Shown: positions 8,634 through 16,416 of the stretch, one piece after another
How positions within the stretch are numbered: position 1 is the first letter of the stretch
Layout: each line of letters starts with the position of its first letter
Origin: RUG11551 sp045586185
GTDB lineage: Bacteria; Planctomycetota; Planctomycetia; Pirellulales; Thermoguttaceae
NCBI GenBank assembly: GCA_045586185.1
Contig: JAZMZV010000056.1
Location: 1-64,000, forward strand
Direction: 5' to 3'
DNA length: 64,000 nucleotides
Translations under genes and position numbers: made by a program
The notes under the pieces: generated by a model
Databases searched by the model: none
The model's input: only the letters and a program-made list of their open reading frames with translations
Told to the model about the DNA's origin: nothing

Positions 8634-8760
8634 GAACCGCGTAGCGGTTCAATGTTTCTAGCCGTGGGTTTTAACCCACGGAACAAAGAACACGCAAAAA
8701 AGAATATCGTCAAATAACCTTTTCCTTCTGTCCTCCTGCAAGGAGGGCGGGAGGAAAAGG
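8634..8760. repeat. Dispersed double-hairpin repeat, copy B
   Basis: Nearly identical to 5097-5146: ACCGCG-TAGCGGT hairpin, AATGTTTCTAG linker, then CCGTGGG-TTTTAA-CCCACGG. The related AT-rich tail and a CCTCC-rich end follow. Confidence 0.85.
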
Positions 8761-8790
8761 AACTGAAACGATTAGGAGCGAGACGCCCCC

Positions 8791-8970
8791 GGAAAAACTC
8801 ACGCGGAGGCGCGGAGGAGCGGAGGATGTTCTCAAAGTTTGAAAATCTATGCGATCTTTGCGTTCTTTGCGGCTTAAAAAAATTTAACAAGGAAAGAGCA
8901 AGCGACCAACGGGAGCGGGTATAGGCAAGCGCGCGGCAGCGCGGATCGGGAGCGGCGCCTCGCCGCCCTT
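8791..8970. repeat. Direct repeat A beside the GH51 gene
   Basis: A 170-180 bp unit: CTCACGCGGAG-type start, CTTTGCGTTCTTTGCGGC middle, then a stretch beginning CAAGGAAAGAGCAAGCGACC and ending GCGGCGCCTCGCCGCC. The same unit in the same orientation lies at 11171-11342, on the other side of the GH51 gene. Partial copies of its first half occur at 12990-13065 and 13095-13172. Confidence 0.88.
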
Positions 8971-9037
8971 AAAAAAACTTTCGGTCGCCAGCAAGCTGGC
9001 TCCCTTTTTAGGGAAGTTTTTTCAAGGGAAATAATAT

Positions 9038-9076
9038 GAGGGGAAAACCTTTTTTGAAAAAAAGGTTCTTCCCCTC
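9038..9076. terminator. Long A/T-cored hairpin, possible terminator of the GH51 gene
   Basis: Arms GAGGGGAAAACCTTTTTT and its near-perfect complement meet in a two-base loop. It lies 48 bp after the GH51 stop on the minus strand, but the T-run is inside the stem rather than after it, so the terminator role is tentative. Confidence 0.5.
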
Positions 9077-9123
9077 AAACTCCCCTTTCCAAAAAACTTT
9101 AAGTAGGAAGGAAAAAGAAGAAG

Positions 9124-10992
9124 TTACTTTGCCACTCTTACTCCCGCTTGTGCCGCCGGCGCGAGGACGATTTCGCAGAAGTCGCCGTCGAACTTGACCT
9201 CGCAGGGCTTTCTCTCGTATCGGCAGCCCGTCTCTAACCCGTTGGGAAGGAGCGCTTCCGCCGCGACGACTTTGTTTCGTCCGCCGGCAGGAATGCGGAA
9301 CGTCTTGCTTTCCGTTGTCGAGAAGTTATAGAACGTCATGTACCGCGAGCCGTCCTGGGCGTCTGTTACAAACGCGTCGGCGGGTAAATCGGAAACGTCT
9401 ACTGGAACGCCGCCGACGTGTCCTTTCCAAAGGCGCATCGCCTCGCCGACCGACGTCAGATGGCTTTCGAACGGGGTTACGTTAATCGCCTGTTCGTTTA
9501 CCGCCTGGAAGTAACAGACGAACTTTAATCCGCACGCCTCCCAGTTCCTCATAAAGCCGTTGATCATCTTGGCTGCGTACAGACCTTCGACAATGCCCTC
9601 GGTTCGATACCAGGCGTACCACAGGTTCCATTCGTCGTACGAAATGCCGATGTTGGCGGGGACTTGCTCGCGGCACCGTTTCAGCGCGGCAAGCGCGTTG
9701 TCAGCGTCGCGGGAAACCTCGTTAAACAGCGCGGCGGTCGTTTCCGGCGTGGAATAGTCGTAGAAGGCGTTCCAGTGATCGTAACGATGATAGGAAACTA
9801 TCGGCGCGACGTCCGCCAGAACCTTAGCGGATTCTTCGATCCAGGTCTTGTTTGGATACGGTCCGGACGCGACAATCGTCAGTTCCGGATCGACCTTGAG
9901 CATCGCCTCCGCGTGCGGACGAACCATGTCCGCATATCCCTTCGGTCCTTTCGGACCTTCCATGTGAGAGAACCCCATTTCGTTGCCCAGCGACCACATC
10001 TTTACGCGTCCTTTGCACGCTTTGACCCAGTCTGCGGAGTCCTGCGGAGACTCCCAGGCGGCGTTAATCGTAAAGAATGGCTCAGCGCCGATCTTTTCGC
10101 ACAGGGCAATGACGTCTTCCATGCCGATGTCGTTGGAATCGTAGCCGAGAAAATGGGGCTGCGTTTCGATTTCGGTATACGAGTCCAGCGGAGCGCGTTC
10201 GTCGGGATCTTCGATCAGCCCATCGCGCCAGCGGTATTCTCCCGCAAAGTTGCCGCCGGGCCATCGGATAATGGTAGCGCCGATGTCGCGCAGGTTCTCA
10301 ACAACGTCCGCGCGCATTCCGTGGAAGTTGTCTGCCGGCAGGATTGACACCGCCCCGATAGCGCAGTATTTGCGTCCCTTAACGCCGACGAAAATCTTTG
10401 CGATCGTGTTCTTTTCGATTGTGAAGTCAAACGCGATGCGAGTCCACGCGCGGGAGTTGGCTGTGTTGACGGAGAAATCTTTTTCCGCCAGAACTTTGCC
10501 GTCAGCGTCTGTTACACGCAGAGTCATGACAGCGTCTTCCGGATGAAGCGTACTGACGACTGCTTTGAACGTGTGAGCAACGCCGCCGCGTATTCCGATT
10601 TTGCCCTGGGTTATACCCGCTTCGCCGTTGGGATCCAGAGAGCCAACAATCTGACAGGCGATTTCGTTTCGGCGGGGCATGGCGCTGCGCGCCGCATGCC
10701 GGGTGCAGCCAAACGCAGCATTGTGATAAAAGGCTTTCGATCCGTACGGCTCCCACATCATCGAAACGCCATCGCGGGAGGGTTTGCCGGCGAACTTGCG
10801 GTTCTTAACCAACTGAGCGGAAATCCCACCCTGAACGGCTGACCTCGTATGTTCAAGGTTCTGCCCGAAGATGAACGAGGGAATGGGCTGTTTCGCGTTG
10901 GGAGCGTCGTCTGCTCTTCCAATTTCTGCCATTGCCGCAGCCGCAACGACGGCGATTGCAAGCAGTACAGTCGATTTAATTACTCTTTTCAT
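9124..10992 (-). CDS. Secreted alpha-L-arabinofuranosidase, GH51 type
   Basis: Predicted exo-acting arabinofuranosidase that removes arabinose from arabinoxylan or arabinan. A signal peptide covers residues 1-27 (AMAEIGRADD region). An N-terminal jelly-roll-like region (to about 220) precedes the catalytic TIM barrel: IIRWPGGNFAGEYRW at 241-255, acid/base Glu338 in SLGNEMG and nucleophile Glu454 in SYDEWNLWY. A beta-sandwich C-terminus follows. Length 622 fits GH51. It stands alone, framed by two direct repeats of about 170 bp. A promoter candidate (TTGCAT-17-TATAAT) lies 70 bp upstream. No ribosome site is evident. Confidence 0.92.
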   Translation of the reverse strand: MKRVIKSTVLLAIAVVAAAAMAEIGRADDAPNAKQPIPSFIFGQNLEHTRSAVQGGISAQLVKNRKFAGKPSRDGVSMMWEPYGSKAFYHNAAFGCTRHAARSAMPRRNEIACQIVGSLDPNGEAGITQGKIGIRGGVAHTFKAVVSTLHPEDAVMTLRVTDADGKVLAEKDFSVNTANSRAWTRIAFDFTIEKNTIAKIFVGVKGRKYCAIGAVSILPADNFHGMRADVVENLRDIGATIIRWPGGNFAGEYRWRDGLIEDPDERAPLDSYTEIETQPHFLGYDSNDIGMEDVIALCEKIGAEPFFTINAAWESPQDSADWVKACKGRVKMWSLGNEMGFSHMEGPKGPKGYADMVRPHAEAMLKVDPELTIVASGPYPNKTWIEESAKVLADVAPIVSYHRYDHWNAFYDYSTPETTAALFNEVSRDADNALAALKRCREQVPANIGISYDEWNLWYAWYRTEGIVEGLYAAKMINGFMRNWEACGLKFVCYFQAVNEQAINVTPFESHLTSVGEAMRLWKGHVGGVPVDVSDLPADAFVTDAQDGSRYMTFYNFSTTESKTFRIPAGGRNKVVAAEALLPNGLETGCRYERKPCEVKFDGDFCEIVLAPAAQAGVRVAK

Positions 10993-11062
10993 AGGTCTTT
11001 TAATAAATGAATAAACGTTTGTTTACATCGAAACCCGAGTTTCGATTTCTCCAATAGACGTT

Positions 11063-11091
11063 ATTATACATGATTGCGATAACGAATGCAA
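11063..11091 (-). promoter_or_regulatory. Promoter candidate of the GH51 gene
   Basis: On the minus strand: TTGCAT (11091-11086), 17 bp, TATAAT (11068-11063). The bases before the -35 are CTC, as in the candidates at 11425 and 22883. Confidence 0.65.
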
Positions 11092-11103
11092 GAGGACTGA
11101 TTA

Positions 11104-11134
11104 ATTCGGAATTAGGAATTCGGAATGCGGAATT
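11104..11134. repeat. Heptamer array (ATTCGGA/ATTAGGA)
   Basis: Four units (ATTCGGA, ATTAGGA, ATTCGGA, ATGCGGA) followed by an ACGCTTCGCGCT core, and then a GGCGAGCCGGGG...GCCC hairpin at 11147-11173 whose relative lies at 62815-62846. Confidence 0.85.
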
Positions 11135-11170
11135 ACGCTTCGCGCTGGCGAGCCGGGGTGCGTAAGCCCA

Positions 11171-11342
11171 CGGAAAATCTCACGCGGAGATGCGGAGCTG
11201 CGGAGGCGGTTCGCGAAGTTTTAGATACTATGCGTTCTTTGCGGCTTAAAAACATTAGCAAGGAAAGAGCAAGCGACCAACGGCAGCTGTTATTGGCAGG
11301 CGCGCGGCAGCGCGGATCGGGAGCGGCGCCTCGCCGCCGCTT
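11171..11342. repeat. Direct repeat B beside the GH51 gene
   Basis: Same orientation and order as 8791-8970; the distal 80 bp differ at only about ten positions by eye. It lies between the GH51 promoter and the next gene. Confidence 0.88.
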
Positions 11343-11348
11343 TGCGAA

Positions 11349-11380
11349 ACTCCTCACTCCTCACTCCTCATTCCTAACTA
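11349..11380. repeat. Heptamer array (CTCCTCA/CTAACTA)
   Basis: Four units CTCCTCA, CTCCTCA, CTCCTCA, TTCCTAA. It is the right-hand array of the composite element whose left array is at 11104-11134; direct repeat B lies between them. Confidence 0.85.
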
Positions 11381-11424
11381 TTTCCCGCTCGTCTGAAAAA
11401 ATCCCCTAATATCCCCTGTCCCTC

Positions 11425-11452
11425 TTGCAATCCGTTTTTGATTGTGTTAAAA
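11425..11452 (+). promoter_or_regulatory. Promoter candidate of the Gfo/Idh/MocA gene
   Basis: TTGCAA, 16 bp, TTAAAA. The spacer resembles that of the GH16 promoter candidate (both contain TTTTTGATT or TTTTGATT at the same distance). The -10 box is weaker than in the others. Confidence 0.5.
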
Positions 11453-11587
11453 ACAAAGTAGAGTCAAAACCGTAATGAATGAACGCTCTCGGACTGAGGG
11501 CGGCGCTTTCTGTACAAGACGAATCTCAGCAAGCGCGCTGTTCATTCATTTTTTATTTCCCCCACCCGTTAGATGAAGGAGTTTGCA

Positions 11588-12961
11588 ATGAAACCAACCC
11601 GTCGAGATTTTCTCAGGACGTCGTCCATACTATCGGCTTCCGCCGCGGCTATGACTTTGAGTACAGCTCAGCTGGCGCACGGAGCGGGAACCGATGAAAC
11701 CATCAAAGCCGTTGTCGTCGGGTGCGGTAATCGAGGCCGCGGCGCTGTCGCCAATTTCTTGACTGCGCCTAATACTCAACTTATCGCTTGCGCGGACATG
11801 CACGAAGAGAACGCCAGACAGGCGGGCGCCGGCTGGAAATTGTCGGAAGACGCCATGTTCTGGGGGTTCGACGGGTTTATCAAGGCGTTGGACTACGGCT
11901 ATGAAAACGGCGCCCGATACGCCATTCTCGCTACGCCGCCTGGATTCCGTCCGATTCACTACAAGTACGCGATTGAAAAAGGGTACAACGTCTTTATGGA
12001 AAAGCCGTGCTGCGTTGACGCGCCCGGGTACAGAATGCTCATGGAAGTCAACAAGATTGCAGACGAAAAAGGGCTGGCTGTCGGCGTGGGGCTTCAGAGG
12101 CATCACGACTACAAATACTTACAGGGGTTCAAGGAAATCTGTGTTGACGAGAAGTACGGCGAACTGATCTACGCTATTGTTTGTTGGAACAGCGCCGGCG
12201 CCCGGGTTCGCAATCGCGTTGAAAACGAGTCTGAAATGGCGTATCAGATAAGAAACTGGTATTACTTCAACTGGCTCTGCGGCGACCACATTTGCGAACA
12301 GCACGTTCACAACCTGGATATCGGCAACTGGTTCCTCGGCAAAGGCGATCCGATGTTCCACCCGGTTTCCGCCAACTCCATCGCCGGGCGCGAGGTTCGC
12401 AAGAACAGCGTCGACTATGGGCAAATCTTTGACCATCACCGCGTTGAATACACCTACGCTGACGGCAGAAAGATGTTCTCGCAATGCCGTCACACTGCTG
12501 GAGCGTGGGGCGCGGTTTACGAAAACGTTCGCGGAACCAAAGGCGGCGGAGACGTTGTCGCTCGCAAAGCTCCCAAATGTAACCCGTTCGACCAGGAACA
12601 TCAGGATCTGTGCAAGGCGATTCGCGAAGGCAAACCGTATAACGAAGGCTGGTACGCCGCTCATTCCTGCATGACCGCGATCATGGGACGCATGGCGTCC
12701 TATTCCGGACAGGTGGTTAAATGGGACGATGCCGTCAACAAAGGCCCTGCGTTGATGATCTACGAGAATCACGAAAAACTGACGCTGGATTCTCCCGCCC
12801 CGGTTCAGCCGAAATTCGACTACAACAACCCGGAAGAGAAAGAGAAGTTCCTGCAACAGGCAATCGAAGAACTGCGAAACGGGAAGTACGAACTCTACAA
12901 CATTGCCATTCCCGGCGTAACGAGTCCGTTTGCCGACAACAACTTCAATAAGCCGAAATAA
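11588..12961 (+). CDS. Tat-exported Gfo/Idh/MocA family oxidoreductase
   Basis: NAD(P)-dependent sugar dehydrogenase-like protein of 457 residues. The N-terminus has a twin-arginine signal (TRRDFLR at 4-10, then a hydrophobic Ala/Ser stretch to about 32). A Rossmann fold starts at VVVGCGNRGRG, and EKPCC (about residue 139) is the family's EKP motif. The ATG at 11588 is chosen because AAGGAG lies 7 bp before it; the alternative ATG at 11573 overlaps that ribosome site. The substrate is unknown; members of this secreted group are typical of planctomycetes and often linked to sugar metabolism. It has its own promoter candidate and is followed by a repeat-filled spacer. Confidence 0.9.
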   Translation: MKPTRRDFLRTSSILSASAAAMTLSTAQLAHGAGTDETIKAVVVGCGNRGRGAVANFLTAPNTQLIACADMHEENARQAGAGWKLSEDAMFWGFDGFIKALDYGYENGARYAILATPPGFRPIHYKYAIEKGYNVFMEKPCCVDAPGYRMLMEVNKIADEKGLAVGVGLQRHHDYKYLQGFKEICVDEKYGELIYAIVCWNSAGARVRNRVENESEMAYQIRNWYYFNWLCGDHICEQHVHNLDIGNWFLGKGDPMFHPVSANSIAGREVRKNSVDYGQIFDHHRVEYTYADGRKMFSQCRHTAGAWGAVYENVRGTKGGGDVVARKAPKCNPFDQEHQDLCKAIREGKPYNEGWYAAHSCMTAIMGRMASYSGQVVKWDDAVNKGPALMIYENHEKLTLDSPAPVQPKFDYNNPEEKEKFLQQAIEELRNGKYELYNIAIPGVTSPFADNNFNKPK

Positions 12962-13330
12962 ACTCGAGGGTAACGGAGCGCCCGTAAAAACCTCACGCGA
13001 AGTTCGCAAAGTACGCAAAGTTTTAAAAATCTATGCGTTCTTTGTGTTCTTTGTGGTTAAATAATAATGCGGGCGAGACGCCCGGTAATAACCTCACGCG
13101 GAGACGCGGAGGAGCGGAGGATGTTCGCGAAGTTTTAGAATCTATGCGTCCTTTGCGTTCTTTGCGGCTAAAAATTTCTTCGGCGGGCGATACGCCCGCG
13201 AACCGGGCTGAACAGAGTTTGTCTCCGGGTCTTAATTCCATTGGCAGGCGGGGACGCCTGCGGTCGGCGCGGACGCCGACCCTCCGAAGCGCAAGCGGAA
13301 AACAGGTCTTTTATAAAATACGATTTTGTG
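12962..13330. repeat. Repeat-filled spacer after the Gfo/Idh/MocA gene
   Basis: No gene is visible. It holds a fragment GGTAACGGAGCG (12970-12981), two partial copies of the CTCACGCRRAG...CTTTGCGTTCTTTGCGG repeat (12990-13065 and 13095-13172), hairpins built on CGGGCG-ATA-CGCCCG (about 13183-13200), GGCAGGCGGGGACGCCTGC (about 13243-13261) and GGTCGGCGCGGACGCCGACC (about 13262-13281). Confidence 0.8.
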
Positions 13331-13336
13331 TATAAT
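13331..13336 (+). promoter_or_regulatory. -10 box candidate of the KAS III-like gene
   Basis: TGTGTATAATATAG is an extended-type -10 element with a weak -35 region upstream. The heptamer element 13340-13408 would lie in the 5' untranslated region. Confidence 0.4.
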
Positions 13337-13339
13337 ATA

Positions 13340-13408
<69 letters not shown>

Positions 13409-13439
13409 ATCTAACATCCCCTTTTCCCCAATTTCCCAC

Positions 13440-14471
13440 ATGCGATACTCCCACGTTTGCGTAGAATGTTTTACGCATATCCTGCCGCCGGAAGTTGTAA
13501 CGTCAGACGAAATAGAAAAACGTCTGGCGCCGGCGTACGAACGTTTGCGGCTGCCGGCGGGGCGGCTTGAACTGATGACCGGCATTGCTCAACGTCGTCT
13601 TTGGCGCGAAGGTTCCGGCATCGGCGAAGTCAGCGCCCAAACCGTTTCCAAGGCGATTGAACAGTCCGGAATCGATAAAAGCCTGTTCGGCGCGCTGATT
13701 CATGCGTCGGTCTGCCGGGATTTTATGGAACCGGCGACGGCGGCGGGTACGCATTTCCGCGCTCAGATGCCGTCAAGCTGCCTGATTTTTGACGTCTCCA
13801 ACGCCTGTCTGGGCATTTTAGACGGTATGTTTCTTCTGGCGAACATGATCGAACTGGGACAGATTAAAGCCGGCGTCGTCGTTGGGACGGAAAACAGCCG
13901 GTCGCTGATGGAAACGACGATTAAACGATTCAATACGGACATGTCGCTCACCCGTCAGAGCTGCAAGAACCTGTTCGCGTCGCTGACAATCGGGTCGGGG
14001 TCGGCGGCGGTCGTGCTGACGCACGATTCGATCAGCAAGTCCGGGCTGCGTCTGCTGGGCGGCGCCTGTTACACGGACTCGTCCGGAAGCAAGCTGTGCC
14101 AGTCGGACGAGACGTCGTTGGAAGGCGACATGATGCATACGGATTCCGTCAAGCTGCTGGAGCAGGGCGTTGCCGCGGCGGCGAAATGTTTCCCCCTGTT
14201 TCTCAATGAAGTGGGTTGGAAAAAAGAGGATATATCCCGGACGTTCTGCCATCAGGTCGGAAAGGCGCATACAAAGCTCTTGTTCGACACGATCGGCTTG
14301 AACCCGGAAATTGATTTTACGACGATGCAGTATTTGGGCAACACGGGATCCACCGCGGCGCCCACGACCGCGTCGATTGGATTTGAGCAAGGCGTTGTCG
14401 CTCCCGGCGACCGCATCGCGCTGCTTGGAATCGGTTCCGGCATCAACGTTATGATGCTGGGGCTGGAATAA
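13440..14471 (+). CDS. 3-oxoacyl-ACP synthase III-like thiolase-fold enzyme
   Basis: Predicted condensing enzyme of the FabH/OleA group. The catalytic triad is visible: Cys123 in NACLG, His271 in CHQVGKAH and Asn301 in LGNTGSTA, and the C-terminus GIGSGINVMMLGLE is typical. Length 343 is normal. No fatty-acid synthesis genes are beside it, so it may be an accessory KAS III (for example OleA-like) rather than the housekeeping FabH; sequence alone does not decide. No ribosome site; the leader is pyrimidine-rich. A heptamer array begins directly at the stop codon. Confidence 0.85.
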   Translation: MRYSHVCVECFTHILPPEVVTSDEIEKRLAPAYERLRLPAGRLELMTGIAQRRLWREGSGIGEVSAQTVSKAIEQSGIDKSLFGALIHASVCRDFMEPATAAGTHFRAQMPSSCLIFDVSNACLGILDGMFLLANMIELGQIKAGVVVGTENSRSLMETTIKRFNTDMSLTRQSCKNLFASLTIGSGSAAVVLTHDSISKSGLRLLGGACYTDSSGSKLCQSDETSLEGDMMHTDSVKLLEQGVAAAAKCFPLFLNEVGWKKEDISRTFCHQVGKAHTKLLFDTIGLNPEIDFTTMQYLGNTGSTAAPTTASIGFEQGVVAPGDRIALLGIGSGINVMMLGLE

Positions 14472-14556
14472 TTCGGAATGCGGAATTCGGAATGCGGAAT
14501 TGGCGCAAAGCGCCTCACGAAAATTCTCGCAACTCGCAACTCGTAACTCGCAACTA
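14469..14556. repeat. Heptamer composite element between the KAS III-like and SpoIIE genes
   Basis: Left array of GAATGCG/GAATTCG units (14471-14501), hairpin GGCGC-AAA-GCGCC (14502-14514), right array of AACTCGC/AACTCGT units (14526-14556). It fills the whole gap from stop codon to 4 bp before the next ATG. Confidence 0.9.
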
Positions 14557-14559
14557 AAC

Positions 14560-16416
14560 ATGTCATATTTTACAATAGTCAAAGGTCCGACGCCGGGGGC
14601 GATTCTTCCCCTGTCCGGCAAGTCAGAAATAATCGGTCGGTCAACTGAATGTGAAGTCTTGCTCGACGTTCCGTCGATCAGCCGGCGTCACGCCCGGTTT
14701 TATCTGGATAACGGTCGAGCGATGCTGGAAGATCTCAACAGCCGCAACGGCACGTCAGTCAACGACGTCCGCTTGACCGTTCCGGTAGAATTACATGACG
14801 GCGATCAGGTTCAGCTGTGCGACATCGTCATGACGTTTCATACTGGAACGTCCTCTCAGGCGCAGGCGGAATCTGTGAAGATTATCGATTCCGTCCCGGA
14901 AATGAACATTGAATCGTCGTTTAGAATGGACGGTCAGTTCGGCATGGACGCTTCTGAAATAGATCAGAAACAGGAGAATTTGCACTTTAATCTGGATCAG
15001 GCTAATACAACACAGCGTCATGGCGGCGAAAACAAGCAAAAGTCGCGCAGTCAAAGAATATTTGAGACGTTTAATCAGCTGGAAGAAGTCGACGACGATA
15101 AGTCCTCCGTTCTGTCGTCGATAAGCGTTTCTCCGTTTGAAGGGACGTCGTCTCGTTCCGGGATTCATGCTGCAACCAAGCTCAAGGCGATTTTGCAGCT
15201 GATGAAAAATCTGGGGCAGAACCTTGACCTCGACGAGGTTATGGAAAAGATTCTCGACAGTCTGTTTATTATTTTCCCCAACGCGGAAGACGGCTTGATT
15301 GTGCTTCTGGGAGAATCGGCTGACACGCTCATTCCGATGGCGGTCAAGCACCGACATCCAACGGCGGCGCCGATTCGCATTTCCCGAACGGTTTTCAGCA
15401 ACGTTATTAAAGGCAAGACGGCGGCTCTTTCCGCAGACGTTCTCAATGACGAGCGGTTTAATCACGCTCAAAGCGTTGTCAATATGTCAACTCGGTCGAT
15501 GATGTGCGCGCCGTTAATTGACGCGGACGGAAACGCGCTGGGCGCTATCAAGCTCGATTCCGACGAGATGGGCAAACGGTTCAAGCCGGAGGATTTGGAG
15601 CTGCTGGCGTCGGTTGCGGTTCAGGCGGCTTTGTACGTCAGAAACGCTCAGCTTCACGTTTTGGCGATGAAGGAAGTTGCGCTGGACGAAGAACTCAAAA
15701 TGGCGCATCGGATTCAGAAGTGTCTGCTGCCGGAAAAAGCCCCGGACGTTGAAGGGTACAGCTTCTTCGACGTCTATTTGCCAGCGCGGCATTTGGGCGG
15801 GGATTACTACGACTATTTCCCCCTTCCCGACGGTACGACGGCGATTATTCAGGCGGACGTTTCCGGAAAAGGTGTAACAGCGTCACTTTTAATGGCGAAA
15901 CTGTGTGCCGACGTCCGGTTCTCGCTCATGACGGTTCACGACCCGATTGAGGCGGTAACGCTGCTGAACAAAATCGTATGCAGCAAAGACCTCGACGGGA
16001 AGTTCATCACGCTGGTTCTGGTCCTGCTAGACTCGAAAAACAATACTGTTACAATCGTCAACGCGGGACACAACCCGCCCATTTCCCGCAAGGCGGACGG
16101 AACAACGGAACTGATTCAGCTCGGCGGCGGTCTGCCGCTGGGGATTGCAGAGGGAATCCCGTATGATGCGTTAGAACGAACGATTGAGCCGGGTGAAACG
16201 CTGTTCTTCTATACAGACGGGCTGACCGACGCCGTCAACGAAAAAGGCGAGTTTTTCGGTATCGAAAACGCTATGAAAAAGACGTCCGAGCCTGCCAGTA
16301 GCGTCGCGGAATGCGGGGCGTCTTTGATGTCCCATTTGAAAGAATATATCGGAAATGCAAAGCAAACCGACGACATCTGCGTTGTCGGATTCCAGCGAAC
16401 AGGAGAAAATCCATGA
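14560..16416 (+). CDS. FHA-GAF-SpoIIE (PP2C-type) phosphatase
   Basis: Predicted cytoplasmic signalling protein of 618 residues. Domains in order: FHA (residues about 3-95; IIGRSTECEV, SISRRHARF, NSRNGTSVND), an acidic linker, GAF (about 205-370), then a SpoIIE/RsbU-type Ser/Thr phosphatase (about 385-612) with GGDYYDYF, ADVSGKG, NAGHNPP and FFYTDGLTD metal-binding motifs. It should bind a phosphothreonine partner and dephosphorylate a target such as an anti-sigma-antagonist; no partner is adjacent. The in-frame upstream TTG at 14500 would only translate the repeat array, so the ATG at 14560 is chosen. The stop overlaps the next start (ATGA). Confidence 0.9.
   Translation: MSYFTIVKGPTPGAILPLSGKSEIIGRSTECEVLLDVPSISRRHARFYLDNGRAMLEDLNSRNGTSVNDVRLTVPVELHDGDQVQLCDIVMTFHTGTSSQAQAESVKIIDSVPEMNIESSFRMDGQFGMDASEIDQKQENLHFNLDQANTTQRHGGENKQKSRSQRIFETFNQLEEVDDDKSSVLSSISVSPFEGTSSRSGIHAATKLKAILQLMKNLGQNLDLDEVMEKILDSLFIIFPNAEDGLIVLLGESADTLIPMAVKHRHPTAAPIRISRTVFSNVIKGKTAALSADVLNDERFNHAQSVVNMSTRSMMCAPLIDADGNALGAIKLDSDEMGKRFKPEDLELLASVAVQAALYVRNAQLHVLAMKEVALDEELKMAHRIQKCLLPEKAPDVEGYSFFDVYLPARHLGGDYYDYFPLPDGTTAIIQADVSGKGVTASLLMAKLCADVRFSLMTVHDPIEAVTLLNKIVCSKDLDGKFITLVLVLLDSKNNTVTIVNAGHNPPISRKADGTTELIQLGGGLPLGIAEGIPYDALERTIEPGETLFFYTDGLTDAVNEKGEFFGIENAMKKTSEPASSVAECGASLMSHLKEYIGNAKQTDDICVVGFQRTGENP

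Noticed and set aside
8627..8890. 87-residue open frame in the spacer before GH51
   Set aside because: It runs through two repeat families and has no ribosome site or conserved features.
13033..13335. Open frame of 100 residues in the spacer after the Gfo/Idh/MocA gene
   Set aside because: Composed of the CTTTGCG repeat and hairpins; the same peptide-like strings recur at 8820 and 11200 because the DNA repeats.
14500..14559. Upstream TTG start for the SpoIIE gene
   Set aside because: The added 20 residues are encoded by a heptamer array and precede a canonical FHA N-terminus.
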